Source of the DNA: CBDCFV01 sp965216425
GTDB lineage: Bacteria; Chloroflexota; Dehalococcoidia; Lucifugimonadales; UBA3495
DNA: 64,000 bases
Direction of reading: 5' to 3'
Assembly (NCBI GenBank): GCA_965216425.1
Contig: CBDCFV010000006.1
Span: 930,001-994,000 of the forward strand
Shown here piece by piece: positions 54,122 to 62,471 of the stretch; the first letter of the stretch is position 1, and each line of letters begins with the position of its first letter. The notes below the pieces were generated by a model. That model did not search any database. It was not told where the DNA came from and saw only the letters and a program-made list of their open reading frames with translations. The position numbers and the translations under genes are program-made.

Positions 54122-54303
54122 AGCTAATACCTCTTGCCGCCGTTGCCAAAAGCAAACGCAGCATCTCGCTAAATCCACCGCCATAGCACACGAGGTCTAC
54201 CCCCATACGCCCAGCGCCTCACGCGGTTATATGTTGCCATTCGGTGTTGATTTTCGCAACAAACCAACACGTTGGACATGCCATTGGGAGTTAGCCCTCA
54301 CTC

Positions 54304-54544
54304 CAGGGCAATCGCCTTTTAACTATCAGTGCACCAGACAGGCCAAATCTGCCGCAGAACCTTCCGTCATTCCCGTGGAAACGGGAATCCGTAGTCGTTG
54401 GAAAGGGTAAATTTGCCTATGGGAGACAGTGTGGATTCCCGCCCCCGCCTTCGCGAGGGTGACGTTCCTTCGCTGAAATGACGCCTGCCCCCGTGAAGAC
54501 GGGGGATTGAATGAGCCGCAAAATTTTGTAACGCGATCGCCTTG
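54304..54544. mobile_element. MITE-like inverted-repeat element, family 2, copy A
   Basis: Left end CAGGGCAATCGC (54304-54315), right end GCGATCGCCTTG (54533-54544) with two mismatches to the perfect inverse. Interior shares 'GACAGGCCAAATCTGCC', 'AACCTTCCGTCATTCCCGTG' and 'CCCGTGAAGACG' with the inverted copy at 62266-62416. About 90 bp longer owing to an extra palindrome-rich segment. Confidence 0.75.
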
Positions 54545-54645
54545 GCCTTCACTCCGCAACGGTTGACAGCATAAACTCGTCCATTATGATGATGTAGTCG
54601 CCATATCGGCGGCAACCGTGCAAGTCTGCCAACTCGAGGTGCGTT

Positions 54646-56298
54646 ATGCCGGAGATGACCGGCGCCCAAGCGTTAGTCCGGTCTTTGGCCCGCAACGGCG
54701 TGGAAGTGGTGTTCGCCCTTCCCGGCGTCCAGATTATGGATGCCTTTGACGCCATCTACCAGGAACCGGGCATTCGCTTGATTACCGCCCGCCACGAGCA
54801 GGCCGTGGCCTACATGGCCGACGGCTATGCCCGCACCACCGGCAAGCCGGGAGTGGGGCTGGTTGTTCCCGGCCCGGGGGCGCTCAACACCACGGCCGCC
54901 TTGGGTACCGCCTACGCCACCTCGTCGCCGGTGCTGCTAGTATGCGGACAGATCGAAACCTACAACCTAGGCAAAAATCGGGGCGCCCTGCACGAGATCG
55001 GCGAGCAACTGGACGTTTTCGAACATCTCACCAAGTGGCGTCACCGCGCCGGCAGCGTTGAGGAAATACCGGAGATGGTGCAAACGGCCATGCAGCACCT
55101 TACCACCGGCAGACCGAGGCCCGTGGAAATCGAAATCCCTTGGGATGTGCTGCCCTCCAAGGCAACTGCGGAACTGCTGGAGGGCGAAATCTATGCCAAG
55201 ACGCCGCCGGAACCGTCACAGGTCCGGGAAGCGGCCCAACTGCTGTCACAAGCCCGCCGCCCGATAATCTGGGCTGGCGGCGGGGCCCGCGAGGCGGACC
55301 TGTCCGACGAGCTTCTGGAACTCGCCCGGACACTGAACGCTCCGGTAATCACCACGCCTCAAGGAAAGGGGGCCATACCCGAAGATGACCCGCTGTCCGT
55401 GGGCTGCTTCTACTACGCCCACGGACCGGCCTACCTGACGCTGCCCCAAGCCGATGTAATCCTGGCCGTAGGCAGCCGCCTGCTCATTACTCCCAACGTT
55501 CCTTGGACAATCCAACCCCATCAAAAACTGGTCCAGATAGACGCGGACCCCGAAGAGGTAGGCAGAAACTTCGAGCCAACGGTCGGCATGGCCGCCGACG
55601 GCCGCTTGAGCGTCCAAGCGTTGCTGGATGAGCTGAAAGACCGTTCCCGGAACAGCGAATGGACGCCAACCGAGGTCGCATCTATCCGCCAGGAGTCCGA
55701 CCAGAAAATCCGGGAAATGGCCCCTACCCAAGTGGGGATAATAGAAGCCATTCGCAAGGAATTGGATGACGACGCCATCGTAGTCAGCGGTGTTACCAAC
55801 ATCGGATATTGGAGCAACCTGGCCTTGCCGGTGCTGAAACCCAGGTCTTACTTAACCTCGAGCTACTTCGCTACGTTGGGATTCGCCTTTCCTACTGCTC
55901 TTGGCGCAAAGGTGGGCAACCCCCACCGGCAGGTCGTAGCCATTACCGGGGATGGCGGGTTTGGCTATGCCGCCGGCGAGTTGGCCACGGCGGTACAGGA
56001 AGGCATCAACCTGGTGACCTTGGTGTTCAATAACGAGATGCTGGGAGCGTCCCTCATGGAACAGCGCAACCGGTTGGAGGGCAGGATCATCGGCACCCAG
56101 CTTCACAACCCCGACTTCGCCCAATTGGCCGAGGTCTACGGGGCTATGGGCATCAAGCTTACCAGCCACGACGAAGTGGGAGACGCGCTCAAGACCGCTC
56201 TCAAAGCGGACCGGCCGGTGGTCATAGAGGTACCGATTCCCAATCTGCTGCCCCCGTTCCAGATATCGCCGCCCACTACCCAAGGGACGCCGGCGTAA
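54646..56298 (+). CDS. ThDP-dependent enzyme, acetolactate synthase-like
   Basis: 550 residues. Catalytic Glu51 in 'ITARHEQAVAYMADGYAR', middle FAD/nucleotide domain, ThDP-Mg motif 'TGDGGFGYAAGELATAVQ...FNNEMLGAS'. It differs from IlvB at 48.6 kb and lacks an adjacent small subunit; glyoxylate carboligase, sulfoacetaldehyde acetyltransferase or oxalyl-CoA decarboxylase type reactions are alternatives. A PaREP1-like gene follows by 0 bp. Confidence 0.82.
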   Translation: MPEMTGAQALVRSLARNGVEVVFALPGVQIMDAFDAIYQEPGIRLITARHEQAVAYMADGYARTTGKPGVGLVVPGPGALNTTAALGTAYATSSPVLLVCGQIETYNLGKNRGALHEIGEQLDVFEHLTKWRHRAGSVEEIPEMVQTAMQHLTTGRPRPVEIEIPWDVLPSKATAELLEGEIYAKTPPEPSQVREAAQLLSQARRPIIWAGGGAREADLSDELLELARTLNAPVITTPQGKGAIPEDDPLSVGCFYYAHGPAYLTLPQADVILAVGSRLLITPNVPWTIQPHQKLVQIDADPEEVGRNFEPTVGMAADGRLSVQALLDELKDRSRNSEWTPTEVASIRQESDQKIREMAPTQVGIIEAIRKELDDDAIVVSGVTNIGYWSNLALPVLKPRSYLTSSYFATLGFAFPTALGAKVGNPHRQVVAITGDGGFGYAAGELATAVQEGINLVTLVFNNEMLGASLMEQRNRLEGRIIGTQLHNPDFAQLAEVYGAMGIKLTSHDEVGDALKTALKADRPVVIEVPIPNLLPPFQISPPTTQGTPA

Positions 56299-56691
56299 AT
56301 GGCCGCGAACGCCCCCCGCATACGGCGTTACAGGACGCAAAGCTTCCGCTTGCTGGATGACGCCCTGGGGCAGATGCGAGGCGGCAGATGGGCCCGCTCC
56401 GAGGACTTGCTTTGGGGCAGCCTTACCCTGGCCGTCAAAGCCGTCGCTCTGAGCCGGGGGCAGGAGCTCGACGGCGATGAAGCTGTGCGGAGCTACGCCG
56501 CGGAACTGGGGCGGGAACGCCGCGACCGCAGGATTCGGAACGCTTTCGAGCGGCTGGCCTCTTTCGGCGAATCGGTGCAACTGATAAGGGAGTCCCGATC
56601 CCGGATCGACCGGCTGTTCCCTATACTCGACGACGTGACTTCCGCCGTCGAACAACTCTGGGATATGGTGCCAACGAATGACCGAGGTTAG
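56299..56691 (+). CDS. PaREP1/HEPN-like small helical protein
   Basis: 130 residues, all helical in appearance. 'ARSEDLLWGSLTLAVKAVALSRGQELDGDEAV' matches the core of PaREP1-type (HEPN-related) domains found mostly in archaea and Chloroflexota. It starts directly after the ThDP enzyme's stop codon and overlaps mtaB by 14 bases, so the three genes are co-translated. Function is unknown; HEPN RNase activity is not evident (no RxxxxH motif found). Confidence 0.6.
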   Translation: MAANAPRIRRYRTQSFRLLDDALGQMRGGRWARSEDLLWGSLTLAVKAVALSRGQELDGDEAVRSYAAELGRERRDRRIRNAFERLASFGESVQLIRESRSRIDRLFPILDDVTSAVEQLWDMVPTNDRG

Positions 56692-58228
56692 CGCAGCCCC
56701 TCAAACGGACAGGTCGGATTTAACTGTACGCCAAGCATCCCCCGCCGGGACGGACGGGCGGCCCACCGTTGCCATCAAGACCCAAGGCTGCAAGCTGAAC
56801 CAAGCCGACAGCGACCTGCTGGCCAGGCAGTTCACACAAGCAGGCTATCGGATCGTATCTTCGACTGCCGATGCCGACGTTTTTGTCCTGAACACCTGCA
56901 CCGTCACCGCCAATGCGGACGCCAAGGCCCGACAAGCCTTGCGGGCGGCGAAGAAGGCCAATCCTCAAACGGTAGTAGTCGCCACTGGCTGCTACGCCCA
57001 GTGGTCCGGCCAACAATTGTCTAAAATCGAGGGCGTTGCGTTAGTGGTGGGCAACACCGGCAAGGAACGGCTGCCCTCAATGGTTACCGGCTTGCTTGAG
57101 AAAGGGCAGTCGCCGGCTGCGCCCACCCATTCGAATAGCGAGAGGCCGGACCCATCCGATTTGACGACGTCCGCCTCGCCAAGCCCAACCTCATTCCATC
57201 ACTCCCCCAACCAATTTAGTCACTCCCCCAACCAATTTAGTCACTCCCGCGGCCAATTTAGTCATTCCGACGGCCAATTTAGTCATTCCCGCGAAGGCGG
57301 GAATCCACAACCCACGACCGGCGCGGTCAATCTGCCGGTCATCGCCGGGCGGAACCGGGCTATGGTGAAGATACAGGAGGGGTGCGACCAGGTTTGCGCC
57401 TACTGCATTGTGCCCAAGGTGCGGGGCCGCGAGCGTAGCATTCCCCCCGAGACGCTGGTATCCCAGATTAACGAGCGAGTGGACGAGGGCTTCCGGGAAG
57501 TGGTGCTGACCGGCACCCAACTGGGCACCTACGGCTTCGATTTGTCCGATATAACCCTGACCCGGTTATTGAGGCGCATTCTCGCCGAAACCGGAGTCAG
57601 CAGGCTGCGGGTGTCATCTCTTCAAGCTCATGAGATAGACCCGCCATTGCTGGAACTGTGGCAAGACTCCCGCATGTGCCCTCACTTTCACATCCCGTTG
57701 CAAAGCGGCAGCGACGCCGTGCTGGGGCGTATGCGGCGCCGTTACACCACCGGCCGGTTCGCTGAGACCATTGCATTGGTAAGAGACTCCGTTCCGGGCT
57801 GTAGTGTGACGACCGACCTTATCGTCGGCTTTCCCGGCGAAGGCGACGTCGAATACCACGAAAGTCTCGCTTTTGCCCAATCAATGGATTTCGCGGACAT
57901 GCACATTTTCCCCTACTCTTCCAGGCCGGGCACCACGGCGGCCCACTTCGTTGACGATCTATCGCCCTCCGAGAAGAAGTCCAGGGTTGCCCGGATGATG
58001 GAAATGGCCGAGGAGGGCTTCCGGGCCTTTCGCACTCGCCAGTTGGGGCAGACCCGCCCGGTGCTTTGGGAATCGAAGCGCGTGGATGGCGGGGGGATGA
58101 CCTGGCGGGGACTGACCGACAACTACATACGCGTTTACGGAAAGACTGACCAAGACCTGAGCAACTCTATTTCCTTGGCGCGGCTTGTACAGCTGGATCA
58201 GCGGGAAGTCGCCGTCCAGGCCCTTTAA
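56678..58228 (+). CDS. mtaB: tRNA t6A37 methylthiotransferase with internal repeat insertion
   Basis: 516 residues. MTTase N-domain Cys residues: 'KTQGCKLNQAD' (about 38), 'VLNTCTVTANADAKARQ' (74) and 'VATGCYAQ' (108); radical SAM cluster in 'EGCDQVCAYCIVPKVRG'; TRAM-like C-terminus 'VLWESKRVDGGGMTWRGLTDNY'. It converts t6A to ms2t6A. Between the two catalytic domains (residues about 174-210) a stretch reading SHSPNQF, SHSPNQF, SHSRGQF, SHSDGQF, SHSREGGNP is encoded by 21-bp tandem units ending in a palindrome; it is absent from normal MtaB and looks like a repeat insertion kept in frame. Confidence 0.9.
   Translation: MTEVSAAPQTDRSDLTVRQASPAGTDGRPTVAIKTQGCKLNQADSDLLARQFTQAGYRIVSSTADADVFVLNTCTVTANADAKARQALRAAKKANPQTVVVATGCYAQWSGQQLSKIEGVALVVGNTGKERLPSMVTGLLEKGQSPAAPTHSNSERPDPSDLTTSASPSPTSFHHSPNQFSHSPNQFSHSRGQFSHSDGQFSHSREGGNPQPTTGAVNLPVIAGRNRAMVKIQEGCDQVCAYCIVPKVRGRERSIPPETLVSQINERVDEGFREVVLTGTQLGTYGFDLSDITLTRLLRRILAETGVSRLRVSSLQAHEIDPPLLELWQDSRMCPHFHIPLQSGSDAVLGRMRRRYTTGRFAETIALVRDSVPGCSVTTDLIVGFPGEGDVEYHESLAFAQSMDFADMHIFPYSSRPGTTAAHFVDDLSPSEKKSRVARMMEMAEEGFRAFRTRQLGQTRPVLWESKRVDGGGMTWRGLTDNYIRVYGKTDQDLSNSISLARLVQLDQREVAVQAL
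57200..57306 (+). repeat. Four 21-bp tandem repeats plus REP-like palindrome inside mtaB
   Basis: Units at 57200-57220, 57221-57241, 57242-57262 and 57263-57283 share CACTCCCCCAACCAATTTAGT with few changes; the array ends in CATTCCCGCGAAGGCGGGAAT, the same palindrome type as in the intergenic mini-elements. Confidence 0.9.
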
Positions 58229-58284
58229 TCTAGACAGCTAATCGAGCCAGCCTGTTGCAACGGCCAGCGGCCCCACGCCGATGC

Positions 58285-58326
58285 AAAAAAACGGCGGCCC
58301 GCCCCTCAAGGAGAGGCAGGCCGCCG
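58285..58326 (-). terminator. Intrinsic terminator of the metallo-hydrolase gene
   Basis: CGGCGGCC (58292-58299) pairs with GGCCGCCG (58319-58326), with further GCC/GGC pairs inside; seven A on the plus strand (58285-58291) give the T-run for the minus strand. Confidence 0.8.
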
Positions 58327-58367
58327 GATGTACCATGAATTGACCCGGTGTTAACGGGAGACGGCCA

Positions 58368-59198
58368 TTACAGTTCCACCGGCCGCAGGTAACCCATGTC
58401 TCCCTTGCGCTCCAAGTAACCGGCCCGCACGTCGTGCCCGTGTGAGAAAACGAGAAGCCATCCCTGCTTCTCCGCCTGCGTCAATACCTCCCGCTTCCGT
58501 TCCAGGGTAACCTCCGGAGACCTGTCGAAAGCGGAGATGACGGACAGGTTCAGGTGATGCGGCGTCGGAACGATATCCCCGAGGAACACTATCCGTTCGC
58601 CACCGTGGTTCACCATAACCATCTGATGCCCCTTGGCGTGGCCGTCGGTGACAATCACGTTCAGCCCCGGGAGTACTTCGCTGTCGCCGTTGAGCATTTC
58701 CAGTTGGCCTCGTTCCTCAATGGGCAGGAAATTGTCCGCCCTGTGGTTAACGTGGCACCGTTCGTTGGGATTGCAGGCCTCGTCCCAACAAGACTCTTGT
58801 ACATAATAGCGGGCCTTGGGGAAAGTGGGAACGGTGTTCCCGACCCGGTCCAAGCGGGTGCAACCACCGCTGTGATCAAAATGAAGATGAGTAAGTATTA
58901 CTGCATGGATGTCCTTGGGCCCCAAGCCCAAGCCTTTGAGTCCTTTCAGCAACCGGCTGGGCACCAGCCCCAAGCTCTCTTTGTCGTTGTCAACGTCTTT
59001 CGAGCCCACGCCGGTGTCTATTAACACGTTCTGTCCGCTTAACTGTAGCAACATACAGTTGAGGCCCAGGGTCATGCGGTTCTTGCGATCGGTTACCACA
59101 CTATTCTCCCAAGCCATCTTGGGCACCTGCCCAAACATTGAGCCACCATCCAGCTTGATGACTCCGTCGCTTATTACCTTGACAGCTGTCGACATCAT
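58368..59198 (-). CDS. Metallo-beta-lactamase-fold hydrolase
   Basis: 276 residues. Metal site 'LTHLHFDHSGG' (HxHxDH), later ligands in 'VTDGHAKGHQMVM' and 'FLGDIVPTPHHL' and the end 'VFSHGHDVRAGY'. It resembles the lactonase/AttM-like and glyoxalase II-like group; substrate unknown. No signal peptide. Start ambiguous: ATG 59198 used, an adjacent ATG at 59195, or a TTG at 59222. Confidence 0.82.
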   Translation of the reverse strand: MMSTAVKVISDGVIKLDGGSMFGQVPKMAWENSVVTDRKNRMTLGLNCMLLQLSGQNVLIDTGVGSKDVDNDKESLGLVPSRLLKGLKGLGLGPKDIHAVILTHLHFDHSGGCTRLDRVGNTVPTFPKARYYVQESCWDEACNPNERCHVNHRADNFLPIEERGQLEMLNGDSEVLPGLNVIVTDGHAKGHQMVMVNHGGERIVFLGDIVPTPHHLNLSVISAFDRSPEVTLERKREVLTQAEKQGWLLVFSHGHDVRAGYLERKGDMGYLRPVEL

Positions 59199-59222
59199 CT
59201 TAACCCCCAAACCCTTAACCAA

Positions 59223-59820
59223 ATATCGTGTTCATCCTCCCCGTCGAAGCAGCCCCGTCTTCCAAAATGAAAATTATGACAAGGTCTTGATAATAAAAAC
59301 GCGCATGAAGAGTCGCCTGAATTCAGGGACGCCAATTAACGGGGTTCCGTCGTCCAAGACGAGCGGTCGATCGAAAAGAATCCAGCATATTTATTGTTGC
59401 TCTGTCGGTTTGAAAACGTTTCACCCCCTTTTCTCTTTATGCAACTGTGTCGCACAACCGCCGTGTCACTCAGTCCGCAACCTACCGGTTGAAAGCCCCA
59501 TGTTGTCAAGAGATTTAGTGTTATTTTGAAACTAATTTTATATTAATTACATAATTCACAAGTTGTCAACCCTTACACATTGGCTGTAAAAAATTCCTCA
59601 ACAGATCCCCTGAGGCGTGAGCAACCGGAAGTTCCCGCCATTTGTTTCCCGGTTAAGTCCTCTGCAGATACGCCAAGGATTCGAGGACACCCGTTACGGC
59701 TATATCTGCCCAACTTAACCGTCTCAGATGGTTAGGTGTTATACTACGACCTGCATAATCCCCGGAAATTTCAAGGCCGGGAACGTCTTTCCCGGCCAAA
59801 CATGATGAGGAGTCAGCATC
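59223..59820. other. AT-rich intergenic region
   Basis: About 600 bp with no supported gene. 59510-59600 is clearly AT-richer than the rest of the window and may hold promoters; TATACT at 59740-59745 is a possible -10 for the DUF1800 gene downstream. Confidence 0.35.
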
Positions 59821-61224
59821 ATGCCTGATAGCGAAAGAGCGCTCATTGCCCACCTGCTGCGAAGAGCCGGATTCGGCGCCACGCCGGCGGAATTGGATAG
59901 CTACGTTACAAAAGGCTACGAAGCTTCCGTTGAAGAATTACTTCATCCGGCGAATGAGTCGCCTATAGAAGAAGACGTGGTGCGGCGCTACCACATGGAC
60001 CAGAACAGCTTGATGCTCGTCGAAAGCGCTCAGTCCTACTGGATTTACCGCATGATCAACAGCAAGCGGCCTCTCGACGAAAAAATGGCCCTCTTCTGGC
60101 ACAGCCTCTTTGCCACCGCCTACGGCAAGTTGAACCACGCCAAGGGAGTGGTCAACCAGACCAACATGTTCCGTCGCTGTGGATTGGGCCACTTCCGAAC
60201 CTTGCTGCTCGAGCTTGCCCGGGACCCGGCGATGATCTTCTGGCTGGACAACAAGGACAACCACAAGGATGCCCCCAACGAGAACTTCGGCCGGGAGCTT
60301 CTGGAGTTATTCTCTTTGGGCATCGGTAACTACACCGAGGACGACGTGAAGGCCTGCGCAAGGGCGTTCACCGGCTGGACCATCGCCAATCAGGACTATA
60401 TGAGCATCCGAGCCTCCCGGGACTCCATCTGGCCTCATGGCCGCTTGGACTGGCAATTTGTCTACCGCCCGGAAGACCACGATGACACCGGCAAGACCTT
60501 CCTGGGTCACACGGGCGGGTTCAACGGCGAGGACATTATCGACATCATCTGCGAGCAACCGGCCACCGCGTGGTTTGTGGCAAGCAGGTTGTACACCTTC
60601 TTCGTGTCCGACACCATCAACGAAAGCGCGGTGCAAACGCTCGCTGGCGAGTTTACCCGCACCAACGGGCACATCGAGTCTGTAATGCGGACCCTGTTCA
60701 TGTCGGACTTCTTCCGCTCCGAATCAGTCCGCTTCTCCCGCATCAAGAGCCCGGTGGAATTGGTCGCCGGAACTGCCAGGATTGCCGGCAGCCACCGGTT
60801 CCCCGACTGGAGCATCATCAACTTGGCAATGGACACCAATTTCATGGGCCAGGAAATCCTGAACCCCCCGTCCGTGGAGGGTTGGCACACCGGTTCCGAG
60901 TGGATCGACACCGGGAGCTTGGTGGAGCGCATAAACTCCGCCGCGCTGGAAGTAGGCGACGTAAAGCAACCGGGCGTGAGGGACATCATCCGGCGGCTGC
61001 AGGAGCGCGGCAATGTCCTGTCCCCGCAGGAATTTGTGGACGGCTGCCTCGACTTGGCGGGGGACCTCTGGGTCTCGGAAGCTACCCGCACCCACCTCGT
61101 CAGCTACGCTGAACCCCAAGGAGACCTCCGCTTCGATACCCCCGATGTCGCATCCTGCTCCAACCAGCGGGTTGCCGATATGCTTCAATTGATCGTGGCG
61201 ACCCGCGAGTTCCAACTGGCCTGA
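59821..61224 (+). CDS. DUF1800 family protein, second copy
   Basis: 467 residues, clearly paralogous to 31214-32617: 'HLLRRAGFGATPAELD', 'KMALFWHSLFATAYGKLNH', 'NENFGRELLELFSLGIGNYTEDDVKACARAFTGWTI' and 'EILNPPSVEGWHTGSEWIDTG'. No signal peptide, no DUF1501 gene beside it, but an NHL-propeller gene follows 24 bp downstream as in the first cassette. Confidence 0.88.
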   Translation: MPDSERALIAHLLRRAGFGATPAELDSYVTKGYEASVEELLHPANESPIEEDVVRRYHMDQNSLMLVESAQSYWIYRMINSKRPLDEKMALFWHSLFATAYGKLNHAKGVVNQTNMFRRCGLGHFRTLLLELARDPAMIFWLDNKDNHKDAPNENFGRELLELFSLGIGNYTEDDVKACARAFTGWTIANQDYMSIRASRDSIWPHGRLDWQFVYRPEDHDDTGKTFLGHTGGFNGEDIIDIICEQPATAWFVASRLYTFFVSDTINESAVQTLAGEFTRTNGHIESVMRTLFMSDFFRSESVRFSRIKSPVELVAGTARIAGSHRFPDWSIINLAMDTNFMGQEILNPPSVEGWHTGSEWIDTGSLVERINSAALEVGDVKQPGVRDIIRRLQERGNVLSPQEFVDGCLDLAGDLWVSEATRTHLVSYAEPQGDLRFDTPDVASCSNQRVADMLQLIVATREFQLA

Positions 61225-61248
61225 TTACCCGCACGAGGTAGCATCGAA

Positions 61249-62265
61249 ATGACCACCAAGACCGCGTTTCAATACAGCCATACAATCGGTTTCCTGGCCA
61301 ACCAGGGCCGGGGCTTCAACAACCCGGTGGACGTCGCAATGGACTCCCAAGGGGTTTTATACGTAGTGAGCCGCGGCGGCCCGGAACTGGACATCCGCTT
61401 GCACTACAAGCGGGTGACCATGTGCACGGTAGACGAAGAATACTTGGGGGAGTTCAGTACCGGGGGCACGGACGACGGTGGCCTTTGGTGGCCCAGCGCC
61501 ATCGCCATAGACAGCCAGGACAATATCTACATCGCAGACGAAGCCCTGCAAAGGGTCTCGGTATTCACCAAGCGTGGAAAGCTATTGGACCAATGGGGCG
61601 CCCAAGGCTCCAGGGACGGTGAACTGGACCGTCCCTCGGCGATGGCATTCGACGCAGAAGATAATCTGTACCTGACCGACAGCTTGAACCACCGGGTCCA
61701 GAAGTTCACCAAGGACGGCAAGTTCCTTGCCAAATGGGGTGAGGAAGGGAACGGGCCTGGACAGTTCAACATGCCTTGGGGCATCACGCTGGACCGGCAG
61801 GGCAACGTTTACGTCGCCGACTGGCGGAACGACCGGGTGCAGAAGTTCGACTCCTCGAGACGCTTCATTGCTGAATGGGACGGCCAGGGTGGCGCGGACG
61901 ACCGGTTCAACCGTCCGTCGGGCTTGGCCGTGGACGACGACGGCGACATCTACGTGTGCGACTGGGGCAACGAACGAGTCCAGGTCCTGAGCCCCGACGG
62001 GGAAACGCTGACCAGCTTCCGCGGCGACTCCATCACGTCCACTTGGTCCAGGGCCTACTTCGAGGCCAACCCTGAGGAGGGCGCGGCGCGCTTGGCGTCC
62101 GACCTGGAACCGGAAGTGGAGCCGTTAGGGGAACGCTCCCGCGAAATATCGGCCAACGTAGAAAAGCTCCTGTGGGGGCCTACAGCGGTCAAGGTCGACA
62201 GCCAAGGCCGCATCTACATCGTAGACAGCCTGCGCCACCGTTTGCAGGTGTACAGGAAAGGGTAG
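61249..62265 (+). CDS. NHL-repeat beta-propeller protein, second copy
   Basis: 338 residues with the same six-blade pattern as the protein at 33931-34968; blade sequences 'DGELDRPSAMAFDAEDNLYLTDSLNHRVQKFTKDGKFLAKWG' and 'GQFNMPWGITLDRQGNVYVADWRNDRVQKF', a similar insert of about 50 residues before the last blade, and a matching N-terminus (FQYSHTIG against FEYSHTIG). No export signal. The stop codon abuts the family 2 mini-element at 62266. Confidence 0.87.
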   Translation: MTTKTAFQYSHTIGFLANQGRGFNNPVDVAMDSQGVLYVVSRGGPELDIRLHYKRVTMCTVDEEYLGEFSTGGTDDGGLWWPSAIAIDSQDNIYIADEALQRVSVFTKRGKLLDQWGAQGSRDGELDRPSAMAFDAEDNLYLTDSLNHRVQKFTKDGKFLAKWGEEGNGPGQFNMPWGITLDRQGNVYVADWRNDRVQKFDSSRRFIAEWDGQGGADDRFNRPSGLAVDDDGDIYVCDWGNERVQVLSPDGETLTSFRGDSITSTWSRAYFEANPEEGAARLASDLEPEVEPLGERSREISANVEKLLWGPTAVKVDSQGRIYIVDSLRHRLQVYRKG

Positions 62266-62416
62266 CAGGGCAATCGCGTTATAAAGCTTGGCGGGCCATT
62301 TAACCCCCACGTCTTCACGGGGCGGGCGTGGGTTCCCGTTCCCACGGGAATGACGGAAGGTTTTATGGCAGATTTGGCCTGTCTCGTGCACCGATATTTA
62401 GATTGCGATTGCCCTG
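62266..62416. mobile_element. MITE-like inverted-repeat element, family 2, copy B
   Basis: Ends CAGGGCAATCGC (62266-62277) and GCGATTGCCCTG (62405-62416) are perfect 12-bp inverted repeats. The interior is the reverse complement of much of the element at 54304-54544. 151 bp, no coding capacity, between convergent genes. Confidence 0.85.
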
Positions 62417-62471
62417 GAAAGGGTAGCGCTTCGCGTTCAGGCCGGGGGTGAAGCCCGAGGCAGGGCTATCC

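Noticed and set aside
57200..57306. CRISPR-like short repeats
   Set aside because: The 21-bp units are directly tandem without spacers and are translated in frame, so this is a minisatellite, not a CRISPR array.
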